Shown: in pieces, positions 51,359 to 55,930 of the stretch
Numbering within the stretch: position 1 is the stretch's first letter
Layout: each line of letters opens with the position of its first letter
Origin: Deltaproteobacteria bacterium GWA2_54_12
GTDB taxonomy: Bacteria; Desulfobacterota; GWC2-55-46
DNA length: 55,930 nucleotides
NCBI GenBank assembly: GCA_001795535.1
Contig: MGPK01000061.1
Span: forward strand, 50,227 to 106,156
Direction of reading: 5' to 3'
The notes under the pieces: generated by a model
The model's input: the letters and a program-made list of their open reading frames with translations, nothing else
Databases searched by the model: none
What the model was told of the DNA's origin: nothing
Program-made: the position numbers and the translations under genes

Positions 51359-51570
51359 ACCGCAGGAAAAGAAAGCATCATTTGAGAAGTGTAACAGGAC
51401 TGGAATACCCGGTGCTGGTCAGCCGTATAAACAATGCTGATTTCGACCTGTTTTGGAAGGAGCCCGGGAAAAACCTGGTTTATAAGCCCGTTATTATTTC
51501 TCAAAATAAGGATCCTATGCCCTGGAAAAGAATCCATGAATGGGTACGCAGCCGGGGTCCCGTCGCTTAA
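51355..51570 (+). CDS. Short basic ORF overlapping small Cys gene D (uncertain)
   Basis: A 71-residue frame starting at TTG that overlaps the previous stop by 4 nt. It begins MNRRKRKHHLRSVTGLEYPV, contains FDLFWKEPGKNLVYKPV and ends WVRSRGPVA. The stop codon falls inside the terminator hairpin, which is unusual for a real gene but not impossible. I recognise no family, and codon use is not clearly gene-like. Confidence 0.3.
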   Translation: MNRRKRKHHLRSVTGLEYPVLVSRINNADFDLFWKEPGKNLVYKPVIISQNKDPMPWKRIHEWVRSRGPVA

Positions 51571-51585
51571 GCGGCGGGTCTTTCT
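51559..51585 (+). terminator. Intrinsic terminator after small Cys gene D
   Basis: CCCGTCGC pairs with GCGGCGGG (one G-U) around TTAA, followed by TCTTTCT. The stretch 51586-51697 between it and the convergent regulator gene is A/T-rich and holds nothing recognisable. Confidence 0.65.
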
Positions 51586-51697
51586 GACAAATAAAAAGAT
51601 TTTTCATACCATCAAAATTTCTTCGTAATTTATGGCTGAGAATTTTAATATTGATGGCTGATTTACCTTTGTTACGAGAACCGCATAGCGCTTCTTT

Positions 51698-52390
51698 TTA
51701 TTCCTCTACTCCGTCGTAATTAAACCTGTATCCATGACTTCGCACAGTCTCGACGCAATCTTCGCACCTGCCGAGTTTCATTCTTATTCTTCTTATGTGA
51801 GTATCAATCGTCCTCAAGCCTGAACCCGCTCCAGACAGGCCTATCCTGGACAGAAGAACTTCACGGCTCAAGGGTCTGCCCTTTGATTTTATAAGCGTAA
51901 GAAGCAGTCTGAATTCAGCTGCTGTAAAATCGACCTTCTGGCCCTCCACTGACACGGCGAACCTGTCTGTATCAATTACAACGGGGCCTGCCTTTATGAG
52001 TCTGGCCTCCTCGACTTTTACGCCCTTTCTGAGGACCGTCTTTATCCTCAGCACAAGCTCCCTGGGACTGAATGGCTTTACGACGTAGTCGTCGGCGCCG
52101 AGCTCCAATCCTAAAATCCTGTCTATCTCCTCTCCTTTGGCCGTGAGCATCATGACCGGTATCATGCTCGTCTCAGAATTTGCTTTAAGGACTTTGAGAA
52201 CTTCCATCCCGTCCATGTTCGGAAGCATGAGATCGAGCAAGATGAGGTCGGGCATGGCGCTTTGGGCCAGTTCGATCGCCTCGGGGCCGTCCTCGGCAGA
52301 TATGAAATCGAAGCCAGCATTGCACAGGTTATACTGGAGGAGTTTAAGGATATCTCTTTCGTCGTCTACGGCAAGTATCTTATGTTTCAT
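51698..52390 (-). CDS. Second PhoB-like response regulator, no adjacent kinase
   Basis: A 230-residue OmpR/PhoB-family protein. The receiver has AVDDERDIL, LLDLMLPNMDGMEVL (phospho-Asp), MLTAKGEEIDR and VVKPFSPRELVLRI. The DNA-binding domain has FTAAEFRLLLTLIKSKGRPL and IDTHIRRIRMKLG, ending YRFNYDGVEE. About half of its residues match the PhoB at 35769, so both may recognise similar repeats. GGGAG lies 6 nt before the ATG. No histidine kinase adjoins it, and Pho-box-like repeats precede it. Confidence 0.87.
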   Translation of the reverse strand: MKHKILAVDDERDILKLLQYNLCNAGFDFISAEDGPEAIELAQSAMPDLILLDLMLPNMDGMEVLKVLKANSETSMIPVMMLTAKGEEIDRILGLELGADDYVVKPFSPRELVLRIKTVLRKGVKVEEARLIKAGPVVIDTDRFAVSVEGQKVDFTAAEFRLLLTLIKSKGRPLSREVLLSRIGLSGAGSGLRTIDTHIRRIRMKLGRCEDCVETVRSHGYRFNYDGVEE

Positions 52391-52414
52391 CGAGTCTCCC
52401 GACTATATGAACAT

Positions 52415-52480
52415 ATTTTAAGTCAGGACTGTTAATTCGTTGTTACGGAACCGCAGAAGTATGTTACAGGCGCATAAACA
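52415..52480 (-). promoter_or_regulatory. Double Pho-box-like promoter of second regulator
   Basis: On the minus strand, TGTTTAT and CTGTAAC (4 nt apart) are followed about 21 nt later by CCGTAAC and AATTAAC (4 nt apart). Then 10 nt and -10 TAAAAT. Two pairs suggest strong or cooperative binding, and possibly autoregulation. Confidence 0.6.
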
Positions 52481-52483
52481 GCA

Positions 52484-52514
52484 CAAAAAAAGCTGCCCCG
52501 TTGCCGGGGCAGCT
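52484..52514 (-). terminator. Intrinsic terminator after pstS
   Basis: AGCTGCCCCG/CGGGGCAGCT with a 4-nt loop, followed by seven U residues on the minus strand, 28 nt after the pstS stop. Confidence 0.9.
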
Positions 52515-52541
52515 TCCATTTTTTTATGTCTTCTGTTCAGT

Positions 52542-53579
52542 TTATTTCCAGACAGGCTGTCCATTGCAGCTTATATCATTCGTCCAGCCCTGCTCCATGA
52601 CCTTGTAGACGCTCTTGGGGATGGGCACATAGTCGAGGTTCTTGGCCATCTCCGCGCCGTTCTGGTACGACCAGTCGAAGAAATCCAGCACAGCCTTTGA
52701 GTTCGAGCAGTTCGCCGGGTTCTTGTGGACAAGTATAAAGGTCGCGCCGGCTATGGGCCAGGCGTTCTTGCCCGGCTGGTTGGTGAGCACCACGGCGTAG
52801 CCGGGAGTACCCTTCCAGTCGGCCCCTGCAGCCGCCTCTGCGAAGCTCTCAAGTGAAGGGGCCACGAACTGCCCATCTTTATTCTTGAGCTGCGTGTGGT
52901 TGAGCTTGTTCTGGAGCGCGTAGGCAAGCTCCACGTAGCCTATGGTGTTCTTTATCCTCTTCACGTAGGTGGCTACCCCTTCGTTGCCCTTGCCGCCAAC
53001 GCCAGCCGGCCAGTTCACAGCGGTACCGAAGCCCACGCTCTTTTCCCAATCCTGGCTCACCTTGCTCAAGTAGTTGGTGAATATCCAGGTCGTGCCGCTT
53101 CCGTCCGAGCGATGCACGACGGTTATCGTATCGTCAGGCAAGGCGACCCCTGGATTTAGGGCGGCTATCTGCTTGTCATTCCATTTCTTGATCTTACCCA
53201 GGTATATGTCCGCGAGGACTTCGGGAGTGAACTTCATCTGGCCGGGTTTTATCCCTTTAAGATTTACTACGGGCACGACGCCGCCTATGGCCATGGGGAA
53301 CTGCGTGAGGCCCGACTCGTCGAGGTCTTTCGCGGTAAGCGGCGCGTCGGAGGCGCCGAAGTCGACCGTCTTGGCCTTGATCTGCTTTATGCCGCCACCT
53401 GAGCCGATGGACTGGTAGTTGAGCTTCGCGCCTGTTTTCTTCGCGTACTCATAAGACCACTTGGAGTAGAGCGGGTACGGGAAGGTCGCCCCGGCTCCGT
53501 TTATCAGACCCTCCGCGAGCGCCGAGCCAGCGAAGGCGACCGAGGAAAGCAACATCGCCGCTATTGCAAATCTTTTCAT
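52542..53579 (-). CDS. pstS: PstS phosphate ABC transporter substrate-binding protein
   Basis: A 345-residue periplasmic protein. The signal peptide ends AGSALA. INGAGATFPYPLYSKW, YQSIGSGGGIKQIKAKTVDF (GSGGG phosphate loop), FGASDAPLTAKDL and VVHRSDGSGTTWIFTNYL are the canonical PstS motifs. It binds phosphate with high affinity for the Pst ABC importer, whose pstCAB genes are not within the window. It follows the phosphate porin gene in the same direction across an attenuator-like hairpin, so part of the porin transcript may reach it. Confidence 0.93.
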   Translation of the reverse strand: MKRFAIAAMLLSSVAFAGSALAEGLINGAGATFPYPLYSKWSYEYAKKTGAKLNYQSIGSGGGIKQIKAKTVDFGASDAPLTAKDLDESGLTQFPMAIGGVVPVVNLKGIKPGQMKFTPEVLADIYLGKIKKWNDKQIAALNPGVALPDDTITVVHRSDGSGTTWIFTNYLSKVSQDWEKSVGFGTAVNWPAGVGGKGNEGVATYVKRIKNTIGYVELAYALQNKLNHTQLKNKDGQFVAPSLESFAEAAAGADWKGTPGYAVVLTNQPGKNAWPIAGATFILVHKNPANCSNSKAVLDFFDWSYQNGAEMAKNLDYVPIPKSVYKVMEQGWTNDISCNGQPVWK

Positions 53580-53596
53580 AGTATCTCCTTTATTTT

Positions 53597-53612
53597 ACGG
53601 GCCTTGGCCCGT
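53597..53612 (-). other. Hairpin in pstS leader
   Basis: ACGGGCC/GGCCCGT around AA, ending about 18 nt before the pstS start. It may protect the processed pstS message. Confidence 0.4.
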
Positions 53613-53613
53613 T

Positions 53614-53648
53614 TTTAAAAACTGCGGGCGGGAGTAAGGCTCCCGCCC
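53614..53648 (-). terminator. Terminator/attenuator between porin gene and pstS
   Basis: GGGCGGGAG/CTCCCGCCC with a 5-nt loop, then GCAG and five U residues on the minus strand. It would end most porin transcripts while letting some continue into pstS. Confidence 0.7.
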
Positions 53649-53722
53649 TGACGGAGGAAGAGGGCCGCTTGCGCGGCGTTTACAGGATGTTTAAGGTTCT
53701 CTGTAAACATTGCAATCAGGTC

Positions 53723-54898
53723 TTAAAAGTACATCTGTGCCTGGACCTGGTATATGTCCTTGGAATCATCATTGGTGACTTCCTTGACATTCGTATCGAA
53801 TTCGTGATGGACCCAGTTCGCGCCCACCTTGAAGCTGTGCCCCTTGCCGTACCAGTTGACGCCGACCGTCCTTATCTTCTCTTCCTTGTCGGTTGCCTCG
53901 GAGTCATGGTCATAGACCTCATACCTGGCCACAGGCTCTATATTGAGGCCATCTATGAAGTAGCCTGCCTGGGCGTACCAGCCCTTAGGCTTCTTCGTGG
54001 CTATAGCGGGGTCAGTGGACTCTATGTCCCATGAGTTATACTCGAACTGGGCGGTAATGCCCTTGTAGTGGCCCGAGACATCGAAGCCAGTCAGCGTCCT
54101 GTCCTCTTCAAAACCGACTGTCTGATACTCGATACCCGACTGGCTGGCTATGTTGGCGCCTATGGTCAGGTGCTGGCCCTTTCCAAGGTACGCGTCGCTC
54201 TTTCCTTTCTCAGCCCAGCCCGGGGGCGAAAGCTCTACCCTTGCCGCAACGAGGGGGTTGGCGGAGAGCACCTTGCGGGCGCCGGTTGACTGTATTGCCT
54301 CGCCGTTCTGCCAGCCGTCAGCCACGGCGACTTCATAAGCGAACAAGCCCTCTGCAAGCCTGCCGCCGACCGAGAACTTCGGCTGGTAATAGGCATCAGT
54401 CAATCCAAAGAGCTTCTTGGCGGCCTCTGTTGAAACAGGCCTTTCGACTATGAGCTGCTTGGAAGATGATGTGAGCGAGACCCTTGAGAACGGGAGCTTT
54501 TCCTTGCCGACCGTAAAGACCAGTGCGTCATCCGCAAGCCATTTCACGAAGGCGTACTGAATGCCTATCGCGTTGGTGTTGGCGGCCTTGTCCCACTTAT
54601 CCCCGGTAAGAGTCAGGTTGTAAGCTATGGTCTTGGTCAGGAGATGGCCACCAAGCTCGAGGCGAATCCTTCGGAGGTACAGGTCACTCTGCGATGCGTA
54701 AGAGCTTGTGCCATCCTTCACCAGATCCCCGAAGTCAAACCTCGGCTGGAGCCTTATCCTGACATTCAGGTCGCTTTCGTTTTTGGAAATGGTCACTCCC
54801 TTGGTCTCGTCTCCGAACAAAAACCCCGCATGGGCAGGCCCGCCTGCCAACACCCCAATTACCGATACTGCCATTGCAGCGTACAGCTTCCTTTTCAT
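53723..54898 (-). CDS. Phosphate-selective porin (OprP/OprO family)
   Basis: A 391-residue outer-membrane protein. The signal peptide ends GGPAHA. IRLQPRFDFGDLVKDG, LYLRRIRLELGGHLLTKTIAYN, FTVGKEKLPFSRVSLTSS and GWYAQAGYFIDG match the PF07396 porin family. The C-terminus IYQVQAQMYF has the terminal Phe used for barrel insertion. It allows diffusion of phosphate or polyphosphate into the periplasm for PstS. ATG 54898 has AAGGAGG 10 nt upstream; an extended form upstream would precede the signal peptide by 20 residues. The best Pho-box-like array in the window lies upstream. Confidence 0.88.
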   Translation of the reverse strand: MKRKLYAAMAVSVIGVLAGGPAHAGFLFGDETKGVTISKNESDLNVRIRLQPRFDFGDLVKDGTSSYASQSDLYLRRIRLELGGHLLTKTIAYNLTLTGDKWDKAANTNAIGIQYAFVKWLADDALVFTVGKEKLPFSRVSLTSSSKQLIVERPVSTEAAKKLFGLTDAYYQPKFSVGGRLAEGLFAYEVAVADGWQNGEAIQSTGARKVLSANPLVAARVELSPPGWAEKGKSDAYLGKGQHLTIGANIASQSGIEYQTVGFEEDRTLTGFDVSGHYKGITAQFEYNSWDIESTDPAIATKKPKGWYAQAGYFIDGLNIEPVARYEVYDHDSEATDKEEKIRTVGVNWYGKGHSFKVGANWVHHEFDTNVKEVTNDDSKDIYQVQAQMYF

Positions 54899-55007
54899 CC
54901 TTTGAATTCCTCCTTGTCTGTTCTCGCTAAACATCGATTTAGCCGTCGGCATGACCACCCCGCCTCATGGACCCAAGGCTGCCGTACGGGTTCGATATCG
55001 TTGAGGC

Positions 55008-55052
55008 ATACTACCCGCCCTTTGTTAAGGAATTATGACAGACAAGTTAAGT
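55008..55052 (-). promoter_or_regulatory. Pho-box-like promoter of phosphate porin
   Basis: On the minus strand, half-sites ACTTAAC, CTGTCAT and CCTTAAC have 4-nt spacers. A 10-nt gap leads to -10 TAGTAT (55008-55013). The target gene is a phosphate porin, so this is the reference site for the motif. The predicted leader is about 100 nt. Confidence 0.7.
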
Positions 55053-55083
55053 TCCGGTAAAACGGGTTACTCTCCCTTTAAAG

Positions 55084-55930
55084 TCACTGGAATTCGATTG
55101 TGAACTCGGTGCCCTCGCCCTCCGCACTTTTAACGTTTATCGCTGCGTCCAGCCTTTCGCAGAGTACCTTTACTATATAGAGGCCGAAGCCTGAGCCCTT
55201 AACGGCGGATGGGGTATTCGCGCCCCTGAAACCCTGTTCGAAGACATGGGGCAGGTCGGCCTCCGGGATGCCTATGCCGTTATCACTGATAGAGATAAGG
55301 ACCTTTCCATCGGCCCTCGTCGCCTTCAGCGCGACCTCGCCTGCCGTGCGCGCGTATTTAACGGCGTTACCCACGAGATTGAAGATTACCTGCTTGAGGG
55401 CGTACTGGTCCGTAAACACCTCTAAAGTCTCTTCAGCCTCGATTCCGATGGTCACGCCCTTGCGCGACGCCAGTTCCCCGTATGCTCCGGCCGCGACCTT
55501 CAGGACATCAAGCACGCGGCACGGGACTGGCTTTAGCTCCATTGAATCCGCGTCAAGGAATATTCCAGCCTCATGTATGAGTTCCTCGGTCGAATCGACC
55601 TGCCTGCATACGCTCTGGATGTATTTTCTCGCCGCGTTGCCGTCCTCGGCACCCTCGATGAGCCGGGAGTATGCGCCGAGAGTCGTTATCCTGTTGGAAA
55701 GCTCGTGGATGACGCTTCTGTGCAGGTTTTTTTGCCTTTTTTCCGCGAGCAGCTTTTCTACTCGTATAACAAGTTCTTTTACACTGAAGGGTTTGGTCAT
55801 GTAGTCGTCAGCGCCGGTCTCAAGTCCCTTGACCTTGTCTTCCGGCATGCATTTGGCCGTGAGCATGAGGACCCTGGTCTCCCTGCTCTTTTCTTTAAGC
55901 CTCCTGCATACCTCCCCTCCATCTACTCCA
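55084..55930 (-). CDS. Receiver-histidine kinase hybrid (partial, N-terminus outside window)
   Basis: At least 281 residues. The frame enters from the right edge with the end of a receiver domain (VLMLTAKCMPEDKVKGLETG, then ADDYMTKPFSVKELVIRV). A dimerisation helix follows with HRSVIHELSNRITTLGAY (H-box-like His) and a HATPase domain with FNLVGNAVKYARTAGE, SDNGIGIPEADL and GSGFGLYIVKVL. The Asp phospho-acceptor is outside the window. It may be the missing partner of the orphan regulator at 51698; that is speculation based on proximity. Confidence 0.82.
   Translation of the reverse strand, partial: GVDGGEVCRRLKEKSRETRVLMLTAKCMPEDKVKGLETGADDYMTKPFSVKELVIRVEKLLAEKRQKNLHRSVIHELSNRITTLGAYSRLIEGAEDGNAARKYIQSVCRQVDSTEELIHEAGIFLDADSMELKPVPCRVLDVLKVAAGAYGELASRKGVTIGIEAEETLEVFTDQYALKQVIFNLVGNAVKYARTAGEVALKATRADGKVLISISDNGIGIPEADLPHVFEQGFRGANTPSAVKGSGFGLYIVKVLCERLDAAINVKSAEGEGTEFTIEFQ

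Noticed and set aside
51434-51628. 64-codon plus-strand frame after small Cys gene D
   Set aside because: Starts inside another frame without a ribosome site and reads through the terminator.

Overview
The window is about 56 kb of GC-rich Gram-negative DNA. It combines an exosortase, PEP-CTERM proteins, a two-partner secretion pair, ExbB/ExbD/TonB, phosphate porins, a GEMM riboswitch and small CPYL...CP cysteine proteins. Together these suggest a Desulfobacterota/Desulfuromonadota- or Nitrospirota-like bacterium, probably environmental. The taxonomy is inference. I see no tRNA, rRNA, CRISPR array or complete insertion sequence.

Region 1 (1-33438, all minus strand) is a nearly gapless directon of 22 genes. 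In transcription order it holds a small DUF2292-like protein, an FKBP/SlyD-like prolyl isomerase, a TpsB/FhaC-type transporter, a 3150-residue filamentous-haemagglutinin TpsA, an ExbB fused to lectin-like domains, ExbD, TonB, a lipoprotein-porin, a membrane-anchored coiled-coil protein, a parvulin isomerase, and then an exopolysaccharide cluster. The cluster contains a flippase, an O-antigen-ligase/polymerase, two GT2 and three GT4 glycosyltransferases, a methyltransferase, two radical SAM/SPASM proteins, a GH20-like hydrolase and an exosortase cut by the window edge. A Pho-box-like site lies just upstream of its first gene.

Region 2 (33649-39533, minus) holds two PEP-CTERM proteins, the phoB-phoR pair and an orphan PstS-like protein. 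One PEP-CTERM gene sits behind a GEMM-I (cyclic dinucleotide) riboswitch whose 3' strand can pair with the Shine-Dalgarno. A conserved leader element occurs three times here. Region 3 (39810-42723, minus) is a polyphosphate-type operon: sixA, two thymidylate-kinase-like genes and ppx.

Region 4 (43051-51585, mostly plus) looks like a phosphate-starvation island. It encodes a GT4, a PIN-PhoH protein, a lipid kinase, a PAP2 phosphatase, an MGDG-synthase-like glycosyltransferase, a zinc phospholipase C, a DUF3047 protein, four related small four-cysteine proteins and a 30-residue membrane microprotein. The enzymes would turn phospholipid into diacylglycerol and then glycolipid. Region 5 (51698-55930, minus) has a second PhoB-like regulator, PstS, a phosphate-selective porin and a truncated receiver-histidine kinase.

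The unifying observation is a repeated promoter layout: 7-nt half-sites (CTGTCAT/CTGTAAC/CTTAAC-like) every 11 bp, ending about 10 nt before a -10 hexamer. It occurs in front of most transcription units from 33 kb onward, including the head of the surface-polymer directon. This predicts one phosphate-limitation programme that joins phosphate capture, membrane-lipid replacement and surface polymer/adhesin production, with a cyclic-dinucleotide input on a PEP-CTERM protein.
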